DNA of 64,000 nt from Castanea sativa (taxonomy: Eukaryota; Streptophyta; Magnoliopsida; Fagales; Fagaceae), in assembly GCF_040712315.1 (NCBI RefSeq), contig NC_134015.1, forward strand, positions 20,895,614-20,959,613, read 5' to 3'. The notes under the pieces were generated by a model, which was given only the letters and a program-made list of their open reading frames with translations, had not been told where the DNA came from and did not search any database. Within the stretch, counting starts at the first letter, position 1; every line of letters begins with the position of its first letter. The position numbers and the translations under genes are program-made. This document shows, in pieces, positions 25,211 to 39,298 of this stretch.

Positions 25211-29305
<4,095 letters not shown>

Positions 29306-29318
<13 letters not shown>

Positions 29319-29661
29319 ACTTGTTTGTAATTAATCGTTCATAAATAAGTGAGTTTCATAAGTTAATGTAGTGGGAAGTTTATTGCAGTTATGTGTGAGA
29401 TTTATGAATGTGAGAGTTAGAAAATAAATGTAATGAGAGTTAAAGGTTGGATGGTGTACTATATAAACCGATTCATCCGTCAAGTTCTAAGCAAGAGTTG
29501 AAGAAAAATACAAAACCTTATAGAGTTCTAACTCTTTCCTCTCCACTCTCTCTCTTTATTTAATTTGTGAGTGTGAGTCTATTCTACACACTAAGTAGTG
29601 TGTGGATATTTGTGAGAGTAAGTGAAGAAAGACCCATCAGTATTTTGTTTTATTTCCAACA
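29306..29661 (+). repeat. 3' LTR of copia 2
   Basis: Preceded by the purine tract AAGGGGGGA and followed by the TAGTG target copy at 29662-29666. Same ends as the 5' LTR. Confidence 0.93.
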
Positions 29662-29722
29662 TAGTGCATGCTCTGATCATAACTTTACTGTAAGGTATTG
29701 AGTGTCTTTGCACATGAATCAG

Positions 29723-30185
29723 GTATATTGAAGAGGGTGGGCTTACTGGTGACCGCAAGCGATGGGTACCTAGAAGGGGGAAAACTCCTCTAGATCCAGA
29801 TGTTGCTGGGTTTATATACTCTAATCCTATTGAAACCTCCTTTAAACAAAGATGTATTGAGGATTTGAGGGAACACCACCGAAAGCTTTTGAAAACCTTA
29901 CAGAATGAAGGACCTTCAGCTCTAGGGGATGCAACAGAATCTGATTATATCAGAGTGGAGGAATGGTTAAAGAAAATCATAAAAGGTCCCGATCAGAATG
30001 TTTTAAAACCCAAGGCTGCTAGTAAGATGATAGTATCTGAACTGAAGGAAGAACTAGAAGCACAAGGTCTGCCAACTGATGGAACTAGAAATGTTCTTTA
30101 CCAGCGTGTGCAAAAAGCAAGGAGAATAAACCGCTCTCGTGGTCAGCCTCTATGGGTTCCTCCCATTGAGGAGGAAGAAGAAGAG
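29723..30185 (+). pseudogene. PTAC3: PTAC3 exon F (SAP domain)
   Basis: Follows ACATGAATCAG; donor at 30186. Encodes YIEEGGLTGDRKRWVPRR, then SNPIETSFKQRC, the SAP helix-extension-helix (SKMIVSELKEELEAQGL, NVLYQRVQKARRINRSRG) and an acidic tail (EEEEEE). SAP motifs bind DNA, which fits the nucleoid location of pTAC3. This 463-base exon reads through without lesion. Confidence 0.92.
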
Positions 30186-30273
30186 GTTAATCTCCTCTTA
30201 TTAATTTACTCTTAAATCATATACATATTTCCTGAATACTCATATATCAATCTGTATTTTTTTCATCTGGCAG

Positions 30274-30651
30274 GTTGATGAAGAGCTTGATGAACTAATA
30301 TCTCGGATCAAGCTTGAAGAAGGAAATACAGAGTTCTGGAAACGGCGCTTCCTTGGAGAAGGATTTAGTGATGATCATGAGAAGCCTCTGGACATGAGCA
30401 AATTAGAACCTCCAGATGTGTTGGATGATGCTGATGTAGAAGATGCTGCAAAAGAGGTGGAGGACGATGAGACTGATGAGGAGGAGGTCGTAGACCAGAC
30501 TGAGAGCCAAGATGGAGACAGGGTAAAGGATAAGGGGGTCGAAGCCAAGAAGCCACTTCAAATGATTGGAGTTCAATTGTTGAAAGATTCTGATCAAACA
30601 ACTACTTCATCCAAAAAGTCGAGGAGAAGGTCCTCTCGAATATCAGTGGAG
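30274..30651 (+). pseudogene. PTAC3: PTAC3 exon G (acidic region)
   Basis: Acceptor CATCTGGCAG, donor GTATTAAAG at 30652. Encodes VDEELDELISRIKLEEGN, then a long Asp/Glu-rich stretch, KPLQMIGVQLLKDSDQTT and a basic SKKSRRRSSR segment. The frame is open throughout. Confidence 0.92.
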
Positions 30652-30803
30652 GTATTAAAGTCTGTAATGGTTTCATTTCTTACTATTCCTTTTTTTTGGG
30701 GGGTGGCTGTTTAAGTTTCTGATATCAACTCAGTAGGTTAATTTTTTAACCTGATGCCACTGTTTCGGTTCCACAACAAGATAAAAAAGTCAGGAAGAGT
30801 TGC

Positions 30804-30926
30804 TTGTTTTTTTTTTTTTTTTTCTTCGGATAAGTAACGTAAGAATTTTTATTAACAAAAAAAACCAAGTATACTGTAATTGTACTACAGCGGCACAAAT
30901 CAAGAACTCAGATTCCAACGATCAAT
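30804..30926 (-). mobile_element. L1 3'-end fragment with 9-bp target duplication
   Basis: A T run followed by CGGATAAGTAACGTAAG is the reverse of a LINE 3' end. AAGAGTTGC occurs on both sides (30795-30803 and 30927-30935). Only about 120 bp of the element was copied. Confidence 0.75.
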
Positions 30927-30935
30927 AAGAGTTGC

Positions 30936-31015
30936 ATTTTTTTTTTTTGGATAAGTAATGTAAGAATTTTTATTAAGAAAAACAAGCCTAAAATGTGAGA
31001 ATACAATATCTTCAG
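30936..31015 (-). mobile_element. Second L1 3'-end fragment directly adjoining the first
   Basis: ATTTTTTTTTTTTGGATAAG followed by TAATGTAAGAATTTTTATTA repeats the terminus of the neighbouring fragment. Its left boundary touches the target copy of the first. The 5' boundary is approximate and no target duplication was found. Confidence 0.6.
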
Positions 31016-31295
31016 GCATGTGGAGTATTTGGGTAGAGAGATGCTAGGACTTTTGAAGGAACTGTGTTTTATTATGTTAGACTAAAATTACTATTATTTA
31101 TATCACATTTCAAATAGATAATGATTTGAGAGTTTTCTTCCAGGGCTTTTTTATATTTGTAAATATCTGTAATTTGGATGTTCTTTTTTTCCTTTTTTAT
31201 TTACTTTTGCGTATCTCTTGTATATGTCTCATGTACTAGGTTTGATGCCCTTCCAATTTAATTTTTTTGAAATATATTTATGTTAAAGAAAAAAG

Positions 31296-31373
31296 AATAT
31301 AGACCTGAAGTTTGTTTGTTTGTTTTTTTTTTTTTTTTTTTTTTCTGAGAATCAATATAGGCCTGAAATTTGT
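31296..31373 (-). mobile_element. Poly(A)-only micro-retroposon with 20-bp target copies
   Basis: AATATAGACCTGAAGTTTGT (31296-31315) and AATATAGGCCTGAAATTTGT (31354-31373) flank only about 38 bp, nearly all T, ending CTGAGAATC. The two copies differ by two transitions. It looks like a LINE-type retrotransposition event in which almost nothing but the tail was copied. Confidence 0.7.
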
Positions 31374-31475
31374 ATAGCAGAATTAATGGTCACTGTCCAA
31401 AAATACAACTTAACTTAGAAATTTTTAGTGATTTGTCACATATAATATGAATCTTTTTGAACTTATCAATAAAAT

Positions 31476-31533
31476 AAATGCTAGTCTTTTTTTTTTTTTT
31501 TTTTTTTCAATAAGTAGAAATGCTAGTCTTTTT
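31476..31533 (-). mobile_element. Poly(A)-only micro-retroposon with 16-bp target copies
   Basis: AAATGCTAGTCTTTTT occurs at 31476-31491 and 31518-31533, with only a T run and CAATAAGTAG between. AATAAGTAG resembles the GATAAGTAA end of the L1 fragments nearby, supporting an L1 tail. Confidence 0.75.
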
Positions 31534-32158
31534 GGCTTTATAATTTCTATGAATATGAATATCCGCTGAAGATTGGATGTATTAGTGGAATATTTGAGTT
31601 TTTTAAGTTGTAAGTCATATTAGACTTAGTGTCTTTCTTTCTTCTTTTATTAGTTCATTCTATTCCTTTTGAAGCCAAAACCCTAAAATTTTCCACCCTT
31701 CCAGATAGCAAATCATCCCTCTTAACATCATTAAAAGCAAAACCTTTTATTTTTGCCAGAAAATTCTAGCAAGTAGTTTTCCATGTTTCAAATTTCTTTC
31801 ATCCATCAAAATTCAATTTTTTTCAAATCATAAGTCAAACCATAAATCCTAATACTTCCCTTTGGATAATCCTGTATCCACAGATCTCCTTAGCCTTACT
31901 GCAAGTACACTTAGATAGGTTTCCTCAATCTAAGCAATGTCACTAATATGTTTAAATTATTATAATAATAGTCTTTTTCATATCTGGTTTCTTGGTCGGA
32001 TGTGCTTTGATTCTTTAATTGAAAAATTTAAGAGCATATGCTAGGTGTGGAATTCTGTATATTGGTTTTTTGCTTTTGTTATTAGGGTTCCACTAACTGT
32101 GGAATAGGACCACAATCTGTCTTTGGACCTATAATCTTACCTCAGAATATGGATGCAG

Positions 32159-32361
32159 GACGATGATGATGAGGACTGGTTTCCTGAGGATATATTTGAG
32201 GCATTTAAGGAGCTGAGAAAAAGGAAGGTGTTTGATGTGTCAGACATGTATACATTAGCTGACGATTGGGGTTGGACATGGGAGAGAGAACTAAAAATGT
32301 TACTCCTCGAAGATGGTCGCAAGAATGGGAAGTTGAGTTGGCTATTAAAGTTATGCTGAAG
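32159..32361 (+). pseudogene. PTAC3: PTAC3 exon H, frameshifted, with a GC splice donor
   Basis: Encodes DDDDEDWFPEDIFEAFKELR, then DVSDMYTLADDWGWTWEREL. The frame is then lost in the A run at about 32293 (CTAAAAATG): one more A would restore the family reading, whose continuation is visible in another frame up to CTGAAG at 32361. The donor is GCAAGT instead of GTAAGT; GC-AG introns are a known minority class, so this alone is not damage. The 1-base loss in a homopolymer could be real or a sequencing error. Confidence 0.82.
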
Positions 32362-32486
32362 GCAAGTCCTATACCTTTTTCTCCCTTCTTTCTTTGCATG
32401 TGACATTAGTAATCCTTATTTTTGATGAGTACAATATTTCTTCCACAACCTTTATCCTTTGTCTCCCCCCCCCCCCCCTTCCCCTC

Positions 32487-33045
32487 CTCTTTTTTTTTTT
32501 TTTTTTTTGGATAAGTAAGAAAAAAGTATATTCAATAAACTATTTTATGCAAAGAAGCACAAAGCATATCAAAGATTACAATAAATAGAGAAAAACAAGA
32601 ACAAAGAAAAGAAACTAATTACAAAGAATAGAGAGTTAAGAATCAAAGGGAGAGATTTCACTAGATGTGAGTTCCCATGCCCTAGACCAATAAAAAAGTG
32701 TACCAGTAAAAAAGGCAAGCAACTGGTCACCAGATCTATCTAAATCTTCAAAAGTCCACCGATTATGTTCCCTTCAAATACACCACATCAAACACAACGG
32801 AACTAAATTCCGAATGTTAGATGAATGCTTCCCCAACCAATTCCACCAACCTAAAATGAAATCTGCAACCGATCTTGAGAGGACCCATGAAATCCCAAAA
32901 GTTCTAAAGACAAAACTCCTCAAATGATGAGCCTTGTCACAATGTAGCAACAAATGATCCACTGTCTCGCCACAGCAATGACACATGATGCACCAATCAA
33001 TGAAATCAAAACCCCTACTCTGCAAATAATGGCGTCTCTTTTTTG
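32487..33045 (-). mobile_element. L1 3' fragment with zf-RVT domain
   Basis: On the minus strand it encodes CIMCHCCGETVDHLLLHCDK and ends in a poly-A (T run at 32487-32508) preceded by the GGATAAGTAA-type terminus. It matches the zf-RVT end of plant LINEs. A C run lies just outside the tail. No target duplication was identified. Confidence 0.78.
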
Positions 33046-33797
33046 TGCGCCTGACTGCTTGTCATGTGGTTCCTTGAATTCACTTTTCTTTTGCCCTATC
33101 TTTGAGTAGTTGTTAAAAATTGAAGCTGCAACTAGTGCTGCCAAGGAGCCAAGCGGCATTCAGCCTTGAGCTACTTGAAGTTATTCTTGATGAAGAAACT
33201 ATATCTCTTGCCTTCTATCTTGAATTGAGCTTTGACTACCAAACTTGAGCTTGGATTGTCAAAAAACTATCGGCTTGAGCTTGGCTTAGTTTGGTTTGTT
33301 AAATTTGTCAAGTTGACCCATGCTTGAATAGAGATTGAGCCTCACTTCAATTGAAGTCTTGAATGTGTGCTGGATTTGTCAACCAGTTAACCTTATAATG
33401 GCTTAAAATTGCAATCCTGATTGCCATACAGTAGTTCTTAAGGCAACAAATATGTTTGAATTCAATCGATTCCAATTGAATTCTTAATTCAGCAAATAAA
33501 CTGATATTTTTCTGAGTATTTGAATTTTTAATCAACATGAAAGCCAAAAGTTTGCCTTCTTGTTGCTCACTGCATGGAAAACGTAGAAAAAAAGTACTTA
33601 TAAAAAAACAAAAGAAAACGTAGAAAAAAGGTGTCTTGAGTCAAAGGGTTCCCTCAAATAAGTGAAAGATTGGAGAATAGATACCTGTCTCTTTCTCTCT
33701 CTACCCCCACAACTCACTTTATTGCTTTAAAACTCCCTAAAAATTGCTCAACTTTACGTCAAAATGCTGTCACAATCACTCTTCCATCTTCAAGATA

Positions 33798-33800
<3 letters not shown>

Positions 33801-33847
<47 letters not shown>
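33801..33847. repeat. (GA)n microsatellite
   Basis: About 23 uninterrupted GA units. Confidence 0.97.
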
Positions 33848-33849
<2 letters not shown>

Positions 33850-34600
33850 CATGGTGGTTTGGCTATTTGGATTCTTTAGGTTTTGGGTGTTGAGGAATCA
33901 TGCTCCAATCGTAACATTGCAAATTCGAAGGCACCTGCTAGTAGCTCTACCAGTTTTCAGCCTTAGCTACTGTATGCATTTATAAATGGATACTTTTTCT
34001 ATGCAATTAGTTGAAGTTTTAATCAAATTGGATAACTTTTTTACTGCGCTAGTTTATATGGAGAAGACCTTTCCTCTTCTCTGAAATGTTGAGGCCAAAA
34101 TTTACCGGCTAAAAAGAGGGAAAGAAGCCTGTTGAAATAAGGAAAGTGGTGGCAAGCATTTGTTGGAAGAAGAGAGCAGGGTTCACATAGCAATCCAAAC
34201 AATCACTGATTTGATATCCACTTCATGTTATGCTTTACACTAATGAGACGAACAGTGATCAACCAACTTAATGCCTTCCCTAACCAAAGCGGACTCGAGG
34301 GCTCTTGGTATTGATGGGAATGAACCCTATCAAAGTGAAAAGCAGCAAACGGAGATTGAAGAAGCAAGCCCATATCAGAGAAAGCCATTGCTCGCTAGCC
34401 CCTTTCTATTAGTAAGGTTGTCAAAAGGCTAAACTTGAGTTCCTTAATGAAAAAACTAAGAAAATAGGGGTAAGTGGGCACAACAAGCAAGAAAAGGCCC
34501 CTTAAATACATGGCCGTTGTGTAACTCCTTGAGAATCATGTCATTTGCCTGTCACGTGTTGCCACTAGAGTTATGAAAACTTGAAGTAAGCTCATGACTC

Positions 34601-34661
34601 GCCCCAATCTCTAAAGGGGCTTATATGAGCGGAGTGCTTAAGCCCCAATAGAGATTGGGGC
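34601..34661. other. 61-nt foldback (hairpin) in an intron
   Basis: The left arm GCCCCAATCTCTAAAGGGGC and right arm GCCCCAATAGAGATTGGGGC are reverse complements except for an internal AA/TT mismatch; pairing extends through TTA. Loop about 14 nt. It could be a minimal foldback element or a small-RNA-type hairpin. No function is shown. Confidence 0.8.
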
Positions 34662-35678
34662 AAGGGTGGCTTTTTCAATTTTTTTTCTCGTATTGGTCTT
34701 AGTGATCTTTCAAAAGTCCCCTCCTTGTTTGTTCTGGATTTTTTATTTTGATAAATAATTAGTTAAGCCTTCTTAGTAAAAAAAGAAGCGATATTCTTCC
34801 TTGACTCTATATCAAAAAATGTAGTCTACCCTTTTGTCAATGACAAACCTCAAATGTAGCTTGTTAATTTCACAAATATCAAATGTATGACAAATATTTT
34901 AGATGTATAATTAGTTACAGGAACACTTGCAATTTTGTCTTTTGTCCTTTTTGGCTGCATTGGATTTTATGTTGGACAAGCTTCATCACTGTAGGTGATC
35001 ACTAGGTCACACTTCTTGTACCCGTATCAGATAGAAAAGCATATTGAAATCTAGAATTTGTTGATTTAACTGAACCTTTGAATTGTGAATGCATGATGGT
35101 GATGGCGTTTTGGGGAAGAGACTCATTTGTGGGGACTGGTCATTGCATTAAATCATGGGGTGGATGGGGGGTGGATGGAGAATGAAAGCCACTGTAGAAA
35201 TCATAGATGATTTGATGTAGCTAATGGAAAGAGTGTCATTGTAGGGTAGGATGAATTTATGCATTTTGAGGTGGTGAATAGAGAATGTGTACGATTTTGG
35301 CATGATAACTGATAAGTGGTGTGGTGATCTACCCTTGTACTGTTTGGTAGTTGACTGGAACAGTTTAGTGGCTTCATACTTGGAATGCAATACTGAGGGA
35401 GAGAGAAATACTAAGATGTTTGCTTTATAAACAATTTTAATGACTGGGAGTTGGATTTGGTTGTTTCCTGGATTGGATTATTGCATTCAAATATAAGGAG
35501 GATAGGTGAAAAATTTGTTACTTTATTGTGATTTTGCCTATGCGATATGGGGCCACGTGCTTAGTATTTTTTGCAGTTAATTGGGTGCAGCCACATATAG
35601 TATTTTTTGCAGTTAATTGGCTTTTGTGGTGGGAGTGGAATCCCTGTACTTTTTTGAACATGTGGAAGGCTCAGAAGT

Positions 35679-35772
35679 GTAGTTGAGGCTTTCATCTCTC
35701 TTTGTTTTTTTTTTTTTTTTTTTATTTTTTTTTTTTATATTTTAATGATAGGTAGTTGAGGCTTTCATCTCT
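35679..35772 (-). mobile_element. Poly(A)-only micro-retroposon with 21-bp perfect target copies
   Basis: A 21-bp sequence beginning GTAGTTGAGGCTTTC is present without mismatch at 35679-35699 and 35752-35772. Between them are only 52 bp, a T-rich run ending TTTTAATGATAG. The GATAGG end agrees with the L1 3' terminus at 18773. Confidence 0.85.
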
Positions 35773-36569
35773 TACTTGTTGAATGATTGACTGTTCTGGA
35801 TCTCAGTAACGGTACTGCCACCGAGTTTGCTAATTCAATCTGTTAATTGTAATTATTTAGACATTCTTGTGCTTTGTATCGTTCATGAGGTAGTTTTTTT
35901 TTTTTTTAACAAAGAATATGATAAATTTACTTATATATAAAAAAAAGAAGTGTCATGTTCCTAAACCGCAGGTGGTAACTGCCACTTCTCAAATTCTCTC
36001 GTGTGAAAATGTTATTTTTCTAGATGCACATAATCTTTTTATTACAGATTTTGAACTCACTATGTCAACATCTACACATTCTTGTGAGAAGAGGAAATGC
36101 TATTTGAGTTTGATCTCATTAGCAACATATTTGTTTACTTAATACTCCCTCTATTTCAATTTATTAACTTTTAAATTGAATATTAATATACCCCTGAAAC
36201 TTTTGGTTTTTTATTTTTTGAATTTTCCTGCATTGTTTTGCAATTTGAGGACTAAAATAATACATTCTAAACATCTATAATGGCTATTTAGTGGATTTTT
36301 CATATTTTATATATATGTTGAACATTTTTGGTTTAACTACATATTCAAGTGGCCGATAGTAGTTGGGCATCAAGAATTTGTAAGGACCATCAAAATGGGA
36401 TGAAGAGTGTGTTTTACTAACATAGCTTAATTTTTTTTTTTTTTAATGCTATATGAACTTCTTGTATATATTAAGCGCATGTGCATATTTGTATCTGTGC
36501 TTTCTAATGACTAGAGCTGGGATGAACCTAATTAGTAAATATCTATTTCTGTTGAGATGCATCCATGGA

Positions 36570-36815
36570 AGTCAAAGGTGAGCCAGATGCTAGACTAGGC
36601 ACCCAGGCGAGGCAAGGTGCTAGGGCTAGAGCCTAATTCCCCTCCCTTCCTCATTTATTTTTTAAATTTATAATTGCATTTATTCTAATCTTGTTGTAAA
36701 ACCTAAACTATATTGAGAATTTGGCTCCTCTCTCTAGTCAGTCTAGCGCCTTTTTGTCACCTCACGTCTTGGGCAATACAAGGCCTTTGTGCCTTAAGGT
36801 TGCCTTTGACTATGT
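36570..36815. mobile_element. Candidate MITE with AGTCAAAGG ends
   Basis: AGTCAAAGGTGAGCC near 36571 and GGTTGCCTTTGACTATG near 36799-36815 are inverted. The inside contains GGCGAGGCAAGG and CCTCACGTC-like inverted pieces. Weak ends; the class is not assigned. Confidence 0.35.
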
Positions 36816-37699
36816 TGAAAACATCGTTCAACCCAAGAGATGGAAAAATTTACTTGTTTTTCTAAATACTTTTACAGTCCAGAAAACGCATTGGCTGCAT
36901 TGAAACTTACCTGAGAGTTTGCCTATGAGCTCTAGCTCAAATGGTACCTCATTCCCTTAAAAGTTCTTGGTGGAGGGTGAAGTTGTGGTTCAAGATCCAT
37001 TGGGTGCATGTGTAACTTACCAATAATAAAAAAAAAGAAAAAAAAAATCAATCGTTGATCAAAGAGTTACTACCTAGAGGCTAGCATTGATCCTGAGTTA
37101 CTGCATCAATTCCTATTTGATAATACCCCTAAGTATCACATTTATTTTTAGTAAGCAAAACTAAGGTAGGAAGGGGGCTGTTGAGGGTGGGAAGGTCTTG
37201 GTTTAAATTCTGCTGCTGAACAGAAAATGAAATATTGATGTTATGTTGTTAACACTTTCCAAGTGATTTAAAAGGGCTTTATGAGTCCTCCCTTGTCAGG
37301 ACAGTGGTTGAGCAAAAGTGTAGTAAAAAACTTTAGTAAGTTAATGTTTTGATTAACACTAAATTTATCAAAGCAAGTGTGTTTTGACACTTGTTTTGTC
37401 AAGAGCCTTGTAACTCAATTGGCGTCTCTTGGTGTTTTTAATGGAGACATCCAGGGGCCAAATCCACCCCCTCCCTCCCCGCCCCAATTCTAACTATCGA
37501 ATCAAAAAAAGTTTGTTATATTTGAATATATGATTTCTCTTAACTTGACACGTATAGCATGTATTAATAGTATATTAAAACCTAGGCCTGAAGGATTAAC
37601 TTGTGATTTCATTGATGTGGAAACTTTACCACTTCCTTACAAGCATCTTCTGTAATTATCTTTTTTTTTTTTTAAAAAAAAAAAAATTATATAATTCAG

Positions 37700-37833
37700 G
37701 TAATAGAATTGGGTGGAAATCCCACTATTGGCGATTGTGCCCTGATATTGCGCGCAGCAATAAAGGCTCCGTTGCCATCGGCTTTCTTGAAGATCCTGCA
37801 GACAACGCACAGTCTTGGCTACGTATTTGGGAG
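37700..37833 (+). pseudogene. PTAC3: PTAC3 exon I
   Basis: Follows ATATAATTCAG; donor GTAAGATCC at 37834. Encodes VIELGGNPTIGDCALILRAA, then PLPSAFLKILQTTHSLGYVF. It starts in phase 0, as needed after exon H. No lesion. Confidence 0.9.
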
Positions 37834-38129
37834 GTAAGATCCAGGTCTTAACTGATAAAGAAAGATCATATTTTTTGATTTGATTGTAAAGAAAGATAGA
37901 TTATGAGAGATGCGATTTTCTAGATTCAGTTTGACCACTTTCCATGTGTTGGGCATCGATCTGTATGTTGTTTGCATTATCAATTTTGGAAGTTTGCTTA
38001 TATGCCCATTAAGTAAAGGTGGAAAATCTTGCATGGATAAACTTGATCTCTTTATAGAGCAATATCAACAAAAGAACGCAATTTAAGAGTTGCATGATTA
38101 GTGGGACAGCATGGATGGACTTTTTCTAA

Positions 38130-38253
38130 TGGTTTGTTTGGATTGAGGGAGAGGGAAAATGAGTAAAGTAGAGTAGAAATAACCCAAAATTAGTCTATTT
38201 TCAACCAACTCTATTCTATTCCCCTTCACTCCTCCCTCAATCCAAACGGGCCC
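38130..38253. mobile_element. Tourist/Harbinger-type MITE
   Basis: 124 bp with inverted ends GTTTGTTTGGATTGAGGGAG and (reversed) GCCCGTTTGGATTGAGGGAG. TAA precedes (38127-38129) and follows (38254-38256), the 3-bp target typical of PIF/Harbinger MITEs. No coding capacity. Confidence 0.85.
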
Positions 38254-38336
38254 TAAATTGTTGATGCATTAGATTGATGTAACAATGTGATTCTTTTTTT
38301 TTAGCATTTTAGTAGTTTTCTTGCATTCGGATACGA

Positions 38337-38337
<1 letters not shown>

Positions 38338-38382
<45 letters not shown>

Positions 38383-38383
38383 T
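38338..38383. repeat. (TA)n microsatellite
   Basis: TA repeat with one TTTA interruption. Confidence 0.95.
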
Positions 38384-38532
38384 CTTTGAGCATGGAAAGT
38401 TAGAAACTTCATCGTGGTTATGTAATTCATCAGAAAAAGTCCAATCCAAAAAAGCCTTAAAATTGTCTATCTTTTTTGGCTTTATGAAATTATTACCATA
38501 AAACTTATCTTATTGTGTTTCCTCTATTGCAG

Positions 38533-38617
38533 TCAGCTTTATGATGAAATCATCTTGTTATGTCTCGATCTTGGGGAACTAGATGGAACAAAATTTTTAA
38601 ATAACTATAAAATGTAA
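38533..38617 (+). pseudogene. PTAC3: PTAC3 exon J, truncated
   Basis: Acceptor CTCTATTGCAG. Family similarity runs through SQLYDEIILLCLDLGELD to 38585, then gives way to TKFLNNYKM and a TAA at 38615-38617. The element at 38633 begins 15 bases later. The roughly 30 C-terminal residues expected for the family are found neither before nor, as far as I can see, after the element. Confidence 0.78.
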
Positions 38618-38668
38618 ACAATATTATTAGTTGGGCAACGTTTCAAACTAATTTGGTTTCTAACAAAT

Positions 38669-38821
38669 CGAGTTCATTGAACTCAATTTTGGGCTTATAA
38701 ATCGAGTACAATGTACTTGATTTCTCCGTCGCGGCACCGGCTGATGTGGACAAAATGTCCACGTAGATTTAAAAATCGAGTCTAGTAAACTCGTTTTAAG
38801 AACTCGAGTCTAAGAGACTCG
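38669..38821 (+). repeat. Terminal array of four 17-bp dyads plus a GTGGACA/TGTCCAC box
   Basis: Dyads with 7-bp arms and 3-bp spacer at 38669-38685, 38703-38719, 38777-38793 and 38805-38821. The core is CGAGT/ACTCG with inner pairs TC:GA, AC:GT, CT:AA (one mismatch) and CT:AG. Centres are 34, 74 and 28 bp apart, i.e. two pairs with about 102-108 bp period. A perfect GTGGACA-AAA-TGTCCAC dyad of the same 7-3-7 layout is at 38756-38772. Confidence 0.85.
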
Positions 38822-38825
38822 ATTT

Positions 38826-39298
38826 GTGTTCAGTGTCCCATATCTCTCCTACACTCAGTCTCGCTCTCACTCTCACCAAAACACTCTCAAACACCTCACA
38901 CACTCAGTCTCTCGCTCTCACTCTCAAAGCCACAGATCACACTCATCTCTCACTCTCAAAATCACAAAAATTCAAACACTCACTCTCTCTCTCATAGTCT
39001 CTCACTCTCAAACACCCAAACGCTCAACTCATCGGCGGCTCTCCCTCTCTCTGTCATTCAAACGCTCAACTCATCGGCGGCTCTCCCTCTCTCTGTCATT
39101 CTCCTCTCAACTCATCGGCGGCTCGGGCTCATCGGTGGCTGGTTCTGTCGTCGGTGGCTTCTCTCAACTCATCAGTGGCTGATTTTGTCGTCGGTGGCTC
39201 CTCTCAACTCATCGATGGCTCGTTCTGTCGTCGGTGGCTCCTCTCCTCGTCGGACTGTGACCATCTCTCTGACCCACCGTCTCTCTCTCACTCTCAGG
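38826..39298 (+). other. CT-rich leader with 42-bp tandem repeat and splice donor
   Basis: CTCTCACTCTCA-type sequence, then two copies of ACGCTCAACTCATCGGCGGC plus following bases, and diverged CATCGGTGGC repeats. It ends CTCTCAG followed by GTAATTG, a good donor. I read it as an untranslated first exon of the PMD transcript, homologous in style to the MULE leader at 3330-3520. Confidence 0.55.

Larger units (their letters stand above)
30652..32158 (+). other. PTAC3 intron G-H with L1 tails and micro-retroposons
   Basis: It contains two reversed L1 3' ends (30804-30926 and from 30936) and two very short poly-T insertions flanked by direct repeats (31316-31353 and 31492-31517), listed separately. 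The remainder is AT-rich without genes. Confidence 0.7.
32362..37699 (+). other. PTAC3 intron H-I (5.3 kb)
   Basis: It contains an L1 fragment (32487-33045), a GA microsatellite (33801-33847), a 61-nt hairpin (34601-34661), a poly(A)-only retroposon (35679-35772) and an inverted-repeat candidate near 36570-36815. The rest is AT-rich sequence in which I recognise no gene. Confidence 0.6.
37834..38532 (+). other. PTAC3 intron I-J
   Basis: Holds a Harbinger-type MITE (38130-38253) and a TA microsatellite (about 38338-38383). Otherwise plain intron. Confidence 0.65.

Noticed and set aside
33764..33985. Open frame across the GA microsatellite
   Set aside because: Most of it is Glu-Arg from the GA repeat. 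Not a gene.
36138..36170. ACTCCCTCTATTTCAATTTA, like a Stowaway MITE end
   Set aside because: No matching inverted end or TA duplication was found within a few hundred bases.
38826..39182. Open frame rich in Ser, His and Leu after the dyads of the PMD element
   Set aside because: It is a by-product of CT-rich low-complexity leader sequence with tandem repeats. No domain, and a donor site follows.
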